Notes: a model not told the origin generated them from the letters alone. A stretch of DNA of 49,718 bases from Lysobacteraceae bacterium (GCA_028868545.1 JAGWUF010000015.1:1-49718), one strand, 5' to 3'. Positions 17,050-26,744 are shown, counted from the first letter of the stretch. Numbers and translations: made by a program.

Positions 17050-17367
17050 TCATTCGCTGCCCCCCATCCATGCGGGAATATCGCGCTGGGCATGCAGGAT
17101 GCGCCAGGCGTCGATATGGGTGTCGTGTTCGAGGTAGAAGATCAGATAGGGAAATCCCCTGATTGGCCAGAACCGAAGGTCGTCGAGGTGCAGCATTCCG
17201 GCGTAGCGTGTGGAGCCGCTGGCGGGGTGGCGCGAAATATGCCCCAGGCCTGCATCGACCGCGTCGAGGAAGCGCTGGCCCGTGGCCAGGCCCGCTTGGC
17301 GGCCGTACCACTCGGCGGCGACCGCCGCGTCCTGCTCCGCCGCCGGTTGCCAGTGGACGGGTTTCAC
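17050..17367 (-). CDS. parE: RelE/ParE-family toxin
   Basis: Small toxin of a type II toxin-antitoxin pair; ParE members poison DNA gyrase, RelE members cut mRNA on the ribosome. 105 aa starting at a GTG (17365-17367) whose bases overlap the antitoxin stop (GTGA), the usual coupling in these modules. The sequence has the ParE shape: an N-terminal helix hairpin with AAVAAEWYGRQ and QRFLDAVDAGLGHISRHP, then the strand region DLRFWPIRGFPYLIFYLEHD and DAWRILHAQRDIPAWM, the last matching the usual ParE ILH..RD ending. 73 bases before mod, same strand, so it may be co-transcribed with the restriction system. Target not decidable from sequence. Confidence 0.9.
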   Translation of the reverse strand: MKPVHWQPAAEQDAAVAAEWYGRQAGLATGQRFLDAVDAGLGHISRHPASGSTRYAGMLHLDDLRFWPIRGFPYLIFYLEHDTHIDAWRILHAQRDIPAWMGGSE

Positions 17368-17603
17368 TTGGCCAGTCGGTCGGCCAGCTCGCGGCGCATC
17401 CGCTTGAAGGTTTCCGGCGTGACTGGCTCGGCCGGCCCGGAATTGGCACCATCCAGCAGCATTTGGCGCAGTTTTTCCACGTCGCGCTGCTTGCGGATCA
17501 GTTCGCGCAGGTATTCGCTGGTCGAGCCGTAGGCGTGTTCGGCCACTTGCGCATCGACGAACTGCTTGAGTTCGTCGGGAAGGGAGATGTTCATGGTGGC
17601 CAC
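17364..17603 (-). CDS. parD: ParD-family antitoxin (ribbon-helix-helix)
   Basis: DNA-binding antitoxin that neutralises the ParE toxin and represses its own operon. 79 aa. The N-terminal ribbon-helix-helix is clear: MNISLPDELKQFVDAQVAE followed by YGSTSEYLRELIRKQ, the ParD signature. The C-terminal third (LLDGANSGPAEPVTPETFKR) is the toxin-wrapping tail. Start taken as GTG at 17603, with AGGAG 6-7 bases upstream; an ATG at 17594 is the alternative. The stop overlaps the toxin start. A perfect 17-base inverted repeat lies 12 bases upstream of the start and is the likely operator. Confidence 0.92.
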   Translation of the reverse strand: MATMNISLPDELKQFVDAQVAEHAYGSTSEYLRELIRKQRDVEKLRQMLLDGANSGPAEPVTPETFKRMRRELADRLAK

Positions 17604-17614
17604 GGCGCGCTCCT

Positions 17615-17631
17615 ATGGCAAGGCTTGCCAT
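17615..17631. promoter_or_regulatory. Likely ParD operator (inverted repeat)
   Basis: ATGGCAAG-G-CTTGCCAT is a perfect 8+1+8 palindrome 12 bases before the parD start. Its GGCAAG/CTTGCC core recurs in a second inverted repeat at 17657-17681 (CGGGCAAGC ... GCTTGCCCG), giving a two-site arrangement typical of ribbon-helix-helix autoregulation. Confidence 0.55.
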
Positions 17632-17656
17632 GGCAGTGTGGCGCAACGGGCGATGC

Positions 17657-17723
17657 CGGGCAAGCGCCCCGGGCTTGCCCGCCGCTCCCGTGGAAGCGGC
17701 GGGCCACCCCCGCCTGCGCGGGG
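17657..17723. repeat. Three tandem GC-rich hairpins between parD and efpL
   Basis: CGGGCAAGC/GCTTGCCCG (17657-17681), CCGCCGCT/AGCGGCGG (about 17679-17702) and CCCCGC/GCGGGG (about 17707-17722). They lie after the efpL stop and before parD on the minus strand. No T-run follows, so they are not classic terminators; the last resembles a repeat common in related genomes. Confidence 0.6.
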
Positions 17724-17744
17724 ATGACGGGCCATTGCCGTGGC

Positions 17745-18311
17745 TTACTCCGCGCGGCCGCCGAATTCGCCGGTGGTGGTGTTCACCCACACCTTTTCGC
17801 CGTTGCCGATGTACTCCGGCACCATGATTTCAAGGCCGGTGGACAGCTTGGCCGGTTTCGGGCGCTTGGTGGCGGTGCCGCCCTTGAGTTCCGGCGGGGT
17901 TTCGATGACTTCCATCGCCACGCTCTGCGGCAGCTGGATCGCCACCGGGGCGTCTTCGATCAGCTGCACGTAGATGCCGGTGAGGTCGTCGACGATGTAG
18001 CCGGCGGCATCGCCGATGACGTCGGCGTCCAGCGTGTACGGGGTGTAATCCTCGTCGTCGAGGAACACGAAGGCGTCGCCGTCCTTGTAGGAATAGGTGC
18101 ACTGGCGGCGGCTCATGTCCACTTCGCGCAGGTCGTCGTCGCCGTCGAAGCTGGAATCCAGCTTGTTGCCGCCGGGGATCGAGTACATGACGAAGCGGAA
18201 GCGCACGTTGCCGCCGCGGCCCTGCGGGCTGCTGCGTTCGATGTCGCGGATCTGGTAGACGCCGTTGTTGTATTCGACGACGTTGCCTTTCTTGATGTCG
18301 TAAGCCTTCAT
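17745..18311 (-). CDS. efpL: Elongation factor P-like protein (EfpL/YeiP)
   Basis: Binds ribosomes stalled on difficult peptide bonds such as proline runs. 188 aa with the three beta-barrel domains of the EF-P family: [19 protein letters not shown] at the start, [17 protein letters not shown] in domain II, and [22 protein letters not shown] in domain III. The tip loop reads SSPQGRGGN with Arg32 where ordinary EF-P has a modified Lys or a rhamnosylated Arg; the SP..RG loop and the overall sequence fit EfpL/YeiP rather than EF-P. The ATG at 18311 is inside a longer frame whose extra 12 residues are unlikely. Seven bases downstream of the SDR gene on the minus strand, so probably co-transcribed with it. 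Confidence 0.9.
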   Translation of the reverse strand: MKAYDIKKGNVVEYNNGVYQIRDIERSSPQGRGGNVRFRFVMYSIPGGNKLDSSFDGDDDLREVDMSRRQCTYSYKDGDAFVFLDDEDYTPYTLDADVIGDAAGYIVDDLTGIYVQLIEDAPVAIQLPQSVAMEVIETPPELKGGTATKRPKPAKLSTGLEIMVPEYIGNGEKVWVNTTTGEFGGRAE

Positions 18312-18318
18312 GGTGTGG

Positions 18319-19089
18319 TCACTTGGGTGCGAGGCGGGTGGCGCCATCCAGCCGGATGGTTTCGCCGTTGAGGTAGCTGTTGGTCAGGATGTAGGCCACC
18401 AGGTCGGCGTATTCCTCGGGCTTGCCGAAGCGGGCGGGGAAGGGAATGGTGGCTTCCAGCGAGGCGCGGATGGCGTCGGGCATGCCATCGACCATCGGCG
18501 TCCAGAATCCGCCCGGCGCCACGGTCATCACGCGGATGCCGAAGCGGGCCAGCTCGCGCGCCATCGGCAAGGTCATGCCGACCACGCCGCTCTTCGATGC
18601 CGAATACGCGGCCTGGCCGATCTGGCCTTCATAGGCGGCCACCGAGGCGGTGTTGACGATCACCCCGCGTTCGCCGCTGGCGTTCGCTTCGTTGTGCTGC
18701 ATGACATCGGCGCAGGCCTTGGCCACGTTGAAGCTGCCAACCAGGTTCACCATCACCGTGATGGAGAAATGCGACAGCGCCATCGGCCCGGTCTTGCCCA
18801 GCACGCGGCCGGCGCCGAGGATGCCGGCGCAGTTGATCGCCACGTTCAGCCCGCCCAGAAAGTCCCTGGCAGCGGCGACATTGGCGGCCACTTGTTCCTC
18901 GTTGCTGACGTCGGTCTTGAAGAAGCGGGCGTTGGCTTCGCCCAGCTCGGCGACGGCGGCCGCGCCCTTGTCCTCGTTGACGTCGAACAGGGCGACTTTG
19001 CCGCCGTGGCCGACGAGGTGCTGGGCGACGGCGAAGCCGAGGCCGGAAACGCCGCCGGTGATGACGGCGCGGGCGGATGCAAGCTGCAT
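18319..19089 (-). CDS. SDR-family 3-hydroxyacyl-CoA dehydrogenase (HSD10 type)
   Basis: NAD-dependent oxidation of 3-hydroxyacyl-CoA or 3-hydroxy-2-methylbutyryl-CoA in fatty-acid or isoleucine breakdown. 256 aa. Classical SDR features: [14 protein letters not shown] (cofactor loop), INCAGI, catalytic [21 protein letters not shown] (Ser, Tyr and Lys present), and [10 protein letters not shown]. The pattern INCAGI...GKTG...[11 protein letters not shown] and ending [14 protein letters not shown] match the type 2 3-hydroxyacyl-CoA dehydrogenases. ATG at 19089 with AGGAA 6 bases upstream. Lies near leucine-catabolism genes on the same strand, which fits branched-chain acyl-CoA metabolism; the precise substrate is inferred. 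Confidence 0.88.
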   Translation of the reverse strand: MQLASARAVITGGVSGLGFAVAQHLVGHGGKVALFDVNEDKGAAAVAELGEANARFFKTDVSNEEQVAANVAAARDFLGGLNVAINCAGILGAGRVLGKTGPMALSHFSITVMVNLVGSFNVAKACADVMQHNEANASGERGVIVNTASVAAYEGQIGQAAYSASKSGVVGMTLPMARELARFGIRVMTVAPGGFWTPMVDGMPDAIRASLEATIPFPARFGKPEEYADLVAYILTNSYLNGETIRLDGATRLAPK

Positions 19090-19149
19090 GGGAGTTCCTG
19101 CGGGCGGGAAAGCGGCGATTTTAGCGGAGTGGGCTGGTCGTCGTTTGAT

Positions 19150-19644
19150 CTAGGGCAAGGTCAAGTCGCGCAGGTAGAACCTGTCGCAGCCGCCGTGCCC
19201 GGTGGCGCCCAGCGCGGCGTCGATGCGGCGGAAGCCGCTGCGCTCGTACAGGCGCATTGCCGCGTCCATGCCGGTGAGGGTTTCCAGATAGCAGCGGGTG
19301 AAGCCGAAGCCGCGCGCGGCGTCCAGGCAGCGCGCCATCATCGCCGCGCCGGCGCCGCTGCCGCGGGCTTCCGGCAGGAAATACATCTTGCGCAGTTCGC
19401 AGACATCGGCAGCGCCGCCGGCCAGCGGCGCCACCCCGGCGCCGCCCAGCACGCGGCCATCGCGCTCCAGCACGAAGTAGGCATGGCGCGGCGCGGCGTA
19501 GGCGCGGCTCATCCAGTCCACTTCCGGGTCGCTGATGGCGAAGCCGCTGCCGGTGGCCCCGAATTCGGGCATCACCGCGCGGATGACGGCAGCCATCGCG
19601 GCATCGTCGGCGGCGCGGATGGGGCGGATGTCGAAATTGCTCAT
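19150..19644 (-). CDS. GNAT family N-acetyltransferase
   Basis: Single-domain acetyltransferase of 164 aa, target unknown. GNAT marks: IRPIRAADDAAMAAVIR at the start, VLERDGRVLGGAGVAPL (beta 2-3), ELRKMYFLPEARGSGAGAAMM containing the acetyl-CoA loop (R-G-S-G-A-G), CYLETLTGMDAAMRLYERSGF near the end. The ELRKMY..P..RG.G.G pattern is that of the YhbS/PaiA-like group. ATG at 19644 chosen; a TTG at 19650 adds two residues. It lies between the SDR and mvaB genes on the same strand, 24 bases after the mvaB stop-side end, and probably belongs to the liu transcript without an obvious metabolic link. Confidence 0.87.
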   Translation of the reverse strand: MSNFDIRPIRAADDAAMAAVIRAVMPEFGATGSGFAISDPEVDWMSRAYAAPRHAYFVLERDGRVLGGAGVAPLAGGAADVCELRKMYFLPEARGSGAGAAMMARCLDAARGFGFTRCYLETLTGMDAAMRLYERSGFRRIDAALGATGHGGCDRFYLRDLTLP

Positions 19645-19674
19645 GCGCAAAGGCCCGGATTCAGGACGTGATGT

Positions 19675-20574
19675 TCAGGCCGCGCCCAGCGCGCGCCCGA
19701 CCTTGCTGCCGGTGTCGCGGCCCAGCAGGCCGGCCAGCCAGCGGCCGGTTTCGGCCAGCAGCGGCAAATCGATCCCGGTGTGGATGCCGAGGCCGTGCAG
19801 CATGTAGACCACGTCCTCGCTGGCCACGTTGCCGCTGGCGCCCTTGGCGTAGGGGCAGCCGCCGGCGCCGGACACCGCGCTGTCCACCACCGCCACGCCT
19901 TCCTCCAGACAGGCCAGCACGTTGGCCAGCGCCTGCCCGTAGGTGTCGTGGAAATGGATCGCCAGCGCGGCCATCGGCACCTCGCTGGCGACCGCTTTCA
20001 GCATCGCCCGCGCCTTGGCGGGGGTGCCCACGCCAATCGTGTCGCCCAGCGAAACCTCGTAGCAGCCCATGTCGTGCAGCGCGCGTGCCACCCGCACCAC
20101 ATCATTCAGCGGCACTTCGCCCTGGTACGGGCAGCCGAGCACGGTGGAGACGTAGCCGCGTACCTTCACGCCGTCGATCTTCGCGCGCGCCAGCACCGGC
20201 GCGAAGCGCTGCAGCGAGGCGTCGATGCCGGCATTGGTGTTCTTGATGTTGAAGGCCTCGGAGGCGGCGGTGAACACCGCGACCTCTTCCGCGCCGGCGG
20301 CGCGCGCGCGCTCGTAACCCTGTTCGTTCGGCACCAGCACCGGATAGGAAATGCCCGGCACGCGGGTGATGCCGGCCAGCACCTGTGCGGCATCGGCCAT
20401 CTGCGGCACCCATTTCGGGCTGACGAAGGCGGTGGCCTCGATGCTGGCAAGGCCGGTCTGCGACAGCCGGTCGATCAGCTCGATCTTGGCGGCGGTGCCG
20501 ATGTCGGTCTTTTCGTTCTGCAGGCCGTCGCGCGGGCCGACTTCGACGATGCGGACGTGGCTGGGCAGGCGCAT
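19675..20574 (-). CDS. mvaB: Hydroxymethylglutaryl-CoA lyase
   Basis: Last step of leucine catabolism: cleaves HMG-CoA to acetoacetate and acetyl-CoA. 299 aa, TIM-barrel. Visible: [13 protein letters not shown] (metal Asp and catalytic Arg), [42 protein letters not shown] (metal-binding His pair) and the active-site cysteine loop [15 protein letters not shown]. All match bacterial HMG-CoA lyases. The ATG at 20574 starts 1 base after the stop of liuD (TGACATG), so translation is coupled; the longer frame to 20646 overlaps liuD and is rejected. Also called liuE in pseudomonads. Confidence 0.96.
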   Translation of the reverse strand: MRLPSHVRIVEVGPRDGLQNEKTDIGTAAKIELIDRLSQTGLASIEATAFVSPKWVPQMADAAQVLAGITRVPGISYPVLVPNEQGYERARAAGAEEVAVFTAASEAFNIKNTNAGIDASLQRFAPVLARAKIDGVKVRGYVSTVLGCPYQGEVPLNDVVRVARALHDMGCYEVSLGDTIGVGTPAKARAMLKAVASEVPMAALAIHFHDTYGQALANVLACLEEGVAVVDSAVSGAGGCPYAKGASGNVASEDVVYMLHGLGIHTGIDLPLLAETGRWLAGLLGRDTGSKVGRALGAA

Positions 20575-20575
20575 G

Positions 20576-22581
<2,006 letters not shown>

Positions 22582-22582
<1 letters not shown>

Positions 22583-23367
22583 CAGGCTTGGATCCAGTTC
22601 GGTTTGCGCTTGTCGAGGAAGGCCGACAGGCCTTCCTGGCCTTCGGGCGAGACCCGCAGGCGGGCGATCAGGGCGGCGTTGTCGGTGTCGTGCCGGCTGC
22701 CGTCGTGGTGGGCGCAGACTTCGCGCACCAGTTGTTTGGCGCTGGCCGATGCCTGCGGGCCGGCTTTCAGCAGCAGGTCGATCTGGCGCTGCACCGCCGC
22801 GTCCAATGCGTCGGTGGCGACGACCTGGTGCAGCAGGCCGATGCGCAGGGCTTCGGCGGCATCGAAGATTTCCGCGCTGGCGAAATAACGGCGTGCCTGG
22901 CGCGGGCCGATGGCGTTGATGACGTAAGGCGAAATCACCGCCGGCAGCAGGCCCAGCTTGCTTTCGGTCAGGCCGAATTTGGCTTCCGGCACGCCGATGG
23001 CGATGTCGCAGCAGGCCACCAGCCCCACGCCGCCGCCGAACGCCGCGCCCTGCACGCGGGCGATGGTGGGCTTCGGCAGTTCGTCCAGGGTGCGCATCAG
23101 GCGGGCGAGGGCGAGCGAATCCTGCCGGTTCGCCTCTTCGCTGGCCGTGGCCATGCCGCGCATCCAGTTGAGGTCGGCGCCGGCGGAAAACGAGGCGCCA
23201 TCGGCCTCCAGCACCAACACGCGCATGTTGGCGTCGTCGGCGACCTGCGCCAATGCAGCGGTCATGTCGGCAATCAGGGCGTCGTCGAAGGCGTTGTGGA
23301 TCTGCGCGCGGGTCATGCGCAGGTGGGCGACGGGGCCGTCGCGGTGCAGTTGCAGGGCCTGACTCAT
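22582..23367 (-). CDS. liuC: Enoyl-CoA hydratase family, probable methylglutaconyl-CoA hydratase
   Basis: Hydrates 3-methylglutaconyl-CoA to HMG-CoA, between the carboxylase and the lyase. 261 aa crotonase fold. The oxyanion-hole stretches are FSAGADLNWMRGM and GAAFGGGVGLVACCDIAI; the combination with LNWM and the later AKFGLTESKLGLLPAVISPYV is that of methylglutaconyl-CoA hydratases. The stop overlaps the start of liuD by one base (TGATG). First gene of liuC-liuD-mvaB, divergent from the iron operon with a 102-base shared promoter region. The ATG at 23367 has only a weak GGGGA site about 14 bases upstream. Confidence 0.93.
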
Positions 23368-23422
23368 ACGTGAAAACGTGTCCCCGGAATTTGATCTGAC
23401 ACATGATAGCGGTTGACGGAAC

Positions 23423-23449
23423 TGCTATAGTTGAGAACAATTCCTATTT
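23423..23449 (+). promoter_or_regulatory. Putative Fur-regulated promoter of feoAB
   Basis: TGCTATAGT (23423-23431) is an extended -10 element. Directly overlapping and following it is TTGAGAACAATTCCTATTT (23431-23449), which resembles the Fur box of this group (TGAGAATCATTCTCATT) in most positions. A Fur dimer there would block initiation when iron is plentiful, which fits a ferrous iron transporter operon starting at 23470. Confidence 0.6.
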
Positions 23450-23469
23450 AGAACTCGGGTGCAGCGTCG

Positions 23470-23718
23470 ATGCGCTTGACCGAACTTCCCAGACGCCGTC
23501 GTGCCGTGGTCGAGGCCGTGGAGGATCGCGTCCCCAATGACCCAGTGGCGCGGCGCCTGCGCGAGCTGGGGTTCGTGGCCGGCGAGGACATCGAGGTGGT
23601 GGCCGCCGGCCCGCTGGGTGCGGAACCCTTGCTGGTTCAGGTGGGCTTCACCCGTTTCGCCCTGCGGCGGGTGGAAGCAGCGCGGGTGTGCCTGCGCCCG
23701 GAAGGCGGTGCGGCATGA
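23470..23718 (+). CDS. feoA: Ferrous iron transport protein A
   Basis: Small cytoplasmic SH3-like protein that assists FeoB. 82 aa, normal size. Family marks: an early basic stretch, VARRLRELGFVAGEDIEVV (the LxxLG..pG..v pattern), then AGPLGAEPLLVQVGFTRFALRRVEAARV, the expected barrel with the usual near-invariant A-L-R ending before a V. First gene of the operon; the ATG follows the putative Fur box by about 20 bases. Its TGA overlaps the feoB start as ATGA, so the two are translationally coupled. Confidence 0.92.
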   Translation: MRLTELPRRRRAVVEAVEDRVPNDPVARRLRELGFVAGEDIEVVAAGPLGAEPLLVQVGFTRFALRRVEAARVCLRPEGGAA

Positions 23719-25568
23719 CCCCCACCCTGTCGGTGTCGCGCATCGCCTTGGTGGGCAACCCCAACTGCGGCAAGACCGCGTTGTTCAACCTGCTGACCGG
23801 CAGCCGCCAGAAGGTGGCCAATTACGCCGGGGTGACGGTGGAACGCAAGGAAGGCCGCCTGCATGCGCCATCGGGCCGCCAGTATTCGGTGCTGGACTTG
23901 CCCGGTGCCTACAGCCTGAATGCCGCCAGCCTGGACGAAGCCGTCACCCGCGACCTGATCCGCGGTTTCTACCCCGGCGAAGCCGCGCCGGATCTGCTGG
24001 TGTGCGTGGTGGATGCCACCAATCTGCGCCTGCACCTGCGCTTCGTGCTGGAACTGCGCGCTCTGGGCAAGCCGATGCTGGTGGCGTTGAACATGATGGA
24101 TGCGGCGCGCAAGCGCGGCATTGCCATTGACGTCGCTGCGCTGCAGCGCGAGTTGGGCGTGCCGGTGGTGGAAACCGTGGCGGTGCGTCGTCACGGGGCG
24201 CGCGCACTGGTGGAAACGCTGGAGGCGCCGATGCCGGAAATTCCGCCGGCGCACGCAGCGCTGGATGATGACGCCCTGCACGCCGAGGTGCGGCGCTTGC
24301 TGGCCGTGGCAGTGACGATGCCGCGCCGCACCGCCGTCATCGACGACGTGCTGGATCGCTGGCTGCTGCACCCGGTGTTCGGCTTGCTGGCGCTGGGCGT
24401 GGTGATGTTCCTGATTTTCCAGGCGGTGTATGCCTGGGCCACGCCGCTGATGGACGGCATCGAGGCGGCCACCACCTGGCTGGGCACGCAGGCCGGTGCG
24501 CGGATGCCCGACGGCCCCCTGCGCAGCCTGCTGGTGGACGGCATCATCGCCGGTACCGGCGGGGTGATCGTGTTCCTGCCGCAGATCCTCATCCTGTTCG
24601 CCTTCATCCTGGCACTGGAGGAATCCGGCTATCTGCCGCGCGCGGCCTTCCTGCTGGACCGCATGATGGCGGCGGCGGGCCTGTCCGGGCGCAGTTTCAT
24701 CCCGTTGCTGTCCAGCTTCGCCTGCGCGGTGCCCGGCATCATGTCCACCCGCTCCATCCAGGATCCGCGCGATCGCCTGGCCACCATTCTGGTGGCGCCG
24801 CTGATGACCTGCTCCGCGCGATTGCCGGTCTACACCTTGCTGATCGGTGCCTTCGTGCCGAAGAAGGACGTGGCCGGCTTCAACCAGCAGGGTCTGGTGC
24901 TGTTCGGCCTGTATGCGGCCGGCATCGTCAGTGCGCTGGCGGTGGCGTGGACGATGAAACTGTGGCGGCGCGACAAGAGCGAGCATCCATTGCTGCTGGA
25001 GCTGCCGTCCTACCGCATTCCGCACCTGCGCGACGTCGGCATCGGCCTGTGGGAGCGCGCCATGATCTTCCTCAAGCGCGTAGGCGGGATCATTCTGTCG
25101 CTGACCATCCTGCTGTGGTTCCTGCTGAGTTTTCCGGGTGCTCCGGCAGGGGCGACCGGGCCGGCGATCGACTACAGTTTCGCCGGCCATATCGGCCACT
25201 GGATGACCACGGTATTCGCGCCGATCGGCTTCAACTGGCAGATCTGCATCGCGTTGATTCCCGGCATGGCCGCGCGTGAGGTGGTGGTGTCCTCGCTGGC
25301 CACCGTGTACGCACTCTCGGCCGGCAGCGACGATGCGGCGGCGCAGGCGCTGTCGCCGATCCTCCAGAGCCAGTGGTCGCTGGCCACCGCGCTGTCGCTG
25401 CTGGTGTGGTTCATCTATGCGCCGCAATGCGTGTCCACACTGGCCACCATCAAGCGCGAAACCCATTCGTGGAAACAGACCGCGTTCGCGGCCGGTTACC
25501 TGTTCGCACTGGCCTATCTGGCCTCGCTGCTCACTTACCAGGTCGCGGTGGCGCTGGGGGCGGGATGA
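23715..25568 (+). CDS. feoB: Ferrous iron transporter B (GTPase-permease)
   Basis: Inner-membrane Fe(II) uptake protein. 617 aa. N-terminal G domain: GNPNCGKT (G1, residues 14-21), a Thr in GVTVERKEG (G2), DLPGAYSL (G3), NMMD (G4). After the helical GDI region the membrane part begins about residue 215 with paired gate domains, including the conserved LLSSFACAVPGIMSTRSI with its Cys and, in the second half, IPGMAAREVVVSSLATVYAL. The ATG at 23715 overlaps the feoA stop; the frame to 23688 adds 9 residues but would reach into feoA. Shorter than the E. coli protein, as is common in this group. The TGA overlaps the start of the following small gene (ATGA). Confidence 0.96.
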   Translation: MTPTLSVSRIALVGNPNCGKTALFNLLTGSRQKVANYAGVTVERKEGRLHAPSGRQYSVLDLPGAYSLNAASLDEAVTRDLIRGFYPGEAAPDLLVCVVDATNLRLHLRFVLELRALGKPMLVALNMMDAARKRGIAIDVAALQRELGVPVVETVAVRRHGARALVETLEAPMPEIPPAHAALDDDALHAEVRRLLAVAVTMPRRTAVIDDVLDRWLLHPVFGLLALGVVMFLIFQAVYAWATPLMDGIEAATTWLGTQAGARMPDGPLRSLLVDGIIAGTGGVIVFLPQILILFAFILALEESGYLPRAAFLLDRMMAAAGLSGRSFIPLLSSFACAVPGIMSTRSIQDPRDRLATILVAPLMTCSARLPVYTLLIGAFVPKKDVAGFNQQGLVLFGLYAAGIVSALAVAWTMKLWRRDKSEHPLLLELPSYRIPHLRDVGIGLWERAMIFLKRVGGIILSLTILLWFLLSFPGAPAGATGPAIDYSFAGHIGHWMTTVFAPIGFNWQICIALIPGMAAREVVVSSLATVYALSAGSDDAAAQALSPILQSQWSLATALSLLVWFIYAPQCVSTLATIKRETHSWKQTAFAAGYLFALAYLASLLTYQVAVALGAG

Positions 25569-25798
25569 ACACCGGCCTGCTGCTGCAATACATCGTGGTG
25601 GCGCTGGCCGTCCTGGTCAGTGCAGCGGTGGTGATGTACAAGCAATTCCCGAATGCCACCCGCAAATTGCGCATCGCGTTGGCCCTGCCGCTGCTGCGCG
25701 AGGGCCGACCGGCGTGGCTGCGTGGGTTGGCGCGGAAGATCGCGCCGCCGGGGCAGGGTGGCGGCAAGGATTGCGGCGGCTGCAATGGCTGTGGCTAG
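25565..25798 (+). CDS. Small Cys-rich membrane protein associated with FeoB
   Basis: 77 aa, third gene of the feo operon, start overlapping the feoB stop (ATGA). One N-terminal transmembrane segment (YIVVALAVLVSAAVVMY, about 9-25), a basic amphipathic stretch, and a C-terminal tail ending CGGCNGCG, that is CxxCxxC. This layout matches the FeoB-associated Cys-rich membrane proteins and stands where FeoC is in enterobacteria; it is not a winged-helix FeoC. A role in handing iron over or sensing it through the cysteines is plausible, but only the placement and motif support it. Confidence 0.82.
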   Translation: MNTGLLLQYIVVALAVLVSAAVVMYKQFPNATRKLRIALALPLLREGRPAWLRGLARKIAPPGQGGGKDCGGCNGCG

Positions 25799-25830
25799 GC
25801 CAGCGCGGGGCTGCCAGTGTCGCCGTCGGC

Positions 25831-26187
25831 TCAGTGCTTCAATCGGCGCTTGCCGGCAGCGGTCGGCACTGCCTCCACTGTCACGCTGAAGCTGCGCGCT
25901 TCGCCCGGGTGCACGGCCCCGACACCGGTGACGTGGCGAGTGATCTCTTCGCCGCGTTCATTGCGGATCACCACCACCATGGTGTATTCGAGCGTGCCGG
26001 TGTCGTTGCCCTGGATGGTGCCCTCCACCTGCAAGGGCACCAGGCGTTGGGTCGTGTCGGGCGCTGCGGTGTCGAAACGCAAATGACCGCGACAGGCCGG
26101 ACAGACCGCCGAGCTTTCCAGAATGGTGGCCTTGCAATGCGGGCAGGCACGGGTGGCCCCTGCCTCGCCCGGGCGAACGGCGCTCAT
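25831..26187 (-). CDS. Zinc-ribbon protein of unknown function, partner of bactofilin gene
   Basis: 118 aa, no enzyme family recognised. Four cysteines in two CxxC knuckles (Cys15, Cys18, Cys29, Cys32: ACPHC and VCPAC) form a zinc ribbon. The rest is beta-rich (RLVPLQVEGTIQGNDTGTLE, YTMVVVIRNERGEEITRHVTGVG, RSFSVTVEAVPT) and looks like a small immunoglobulin-like or FxLYD-type domain; it ends in a basic tail. No signal peptide or transmembrane segment. Its ATG overlaps the TGA of the bactofilin gene (ATGA), so the two are translationally coupled and likely act together. Convergent with the feo operon, 32 bases apart. Confidence 0.78.
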   Translation of the reverse strand: MSAVRPGEAGATRACPHCKATILESSAVCPACRGHLRFDTAAPDTTQRLVPLQVEGTIQGNDTGTLEYTMVVVIRNERGEEITRHVTGVGAVHPGEARSFSVTVEAVPTAAGKRRLKH

Positions 26188-26675
26188 GCTGTGCCGTCGC
26201 TCTCCGTCTTCGATGCGGGTTTCACATCCCCCCAGCCACATTCCACATGACCCCGGATGCGCGAACCTGCCGCCACCGTGAGACTGCCGGCCTTGAGGTC
26301 GCCGTTGATGGCACCGCCGGGCAGCAGTTCGACTTGCTTGGCCGACGCGATATTGCCTTCCAGCTCACCGGCCAGCATGACCTTGTTGGCGGACACGCCA
26401 CCGGATACCTTGGCCCCTTGGTCGATGCTGAGGTTGCCTTGCACCTTGATGTCGCCCTTGAACTTGCCGGCGATGCGGATATGGCCGCTGCCTTCGATCT
26501 TGCCTTCGATGGCCAGATCCGAGGCGATCACCGATTCGCGTGCTGCAGGTTCCGCTGCACGCACCGGCGCGGGGGCAGGCGTTGCAGGTTCAATCGCCGC
26601 GGCCGGCGCCGGGGGGTCGAAACGCACGGGTTCGGCGGCCTTCGGGGCCGGGACGGGGTCTTTCCAGATAGCCAT
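26184..26675 (-). CDS. Bactofilin (polymer-forming cytoskeletal protein)
   Basis: Bactofilins form filaments without nucleotide and serve as scaffolds in cell shape, polarity or envelope assembly. 163 aa. The N-terminal 55 residues are a Pro/Ala-rich disordered tail; the core (about 58-150) is the right-handed beta-helix with repeating I/V patterns, for example SVIASDLAIEGKIEGSGHI, AGKFKGDIKVQGNLSI, GGVSANKVMLAGELEGNI, GSLTVAAGSRIRGHVECG. The ATG at 26675 has GAGGAGA 7-8 bases upstream. Overlaps the zinc-ribbon gene by ATGA; follows liuB on the same strand by 106 bases. No M23 peptidase gene, a common bactofilin partner, is nearby. Confidence 0.92.
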   Translation of the reverse strand: MAIWKDPVPAPKAAEPVRFDPPAPAAAIEPATPAPAPVRAAEPAARESVIASDLAIEGKIEGSGHIRIAGKFKGDIKVQGNLSIDQGAKVSGGVSANKVMLAGELEGNIASAKQVELLPGGAINGDLKAGSLTVAAGSRIRGHVECGWGDVKPASKTESDGTA

Positions 26676-26744
26676 GCAACGCTCTCCTCGGGGGCAGACT
26701 GCCGAGGCTAACACCACTTTGCGCAGGATTTATGCATGAATACG

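Noticed and set aside
17368-17790. Upstream extension of the ParE frame to 246 residues
   Set aside because: The extra part runs over parD in another frame; GTG at 17367 with GTGA overlap is the classic arrangement.
22583-23440. Upstream extension of the liuD frame to a 954-residue protein
   Set aside because: The extension reads through liuC in another frame; the ATG at 22582 matches the carboxylase start and overlaps the liuC stop.
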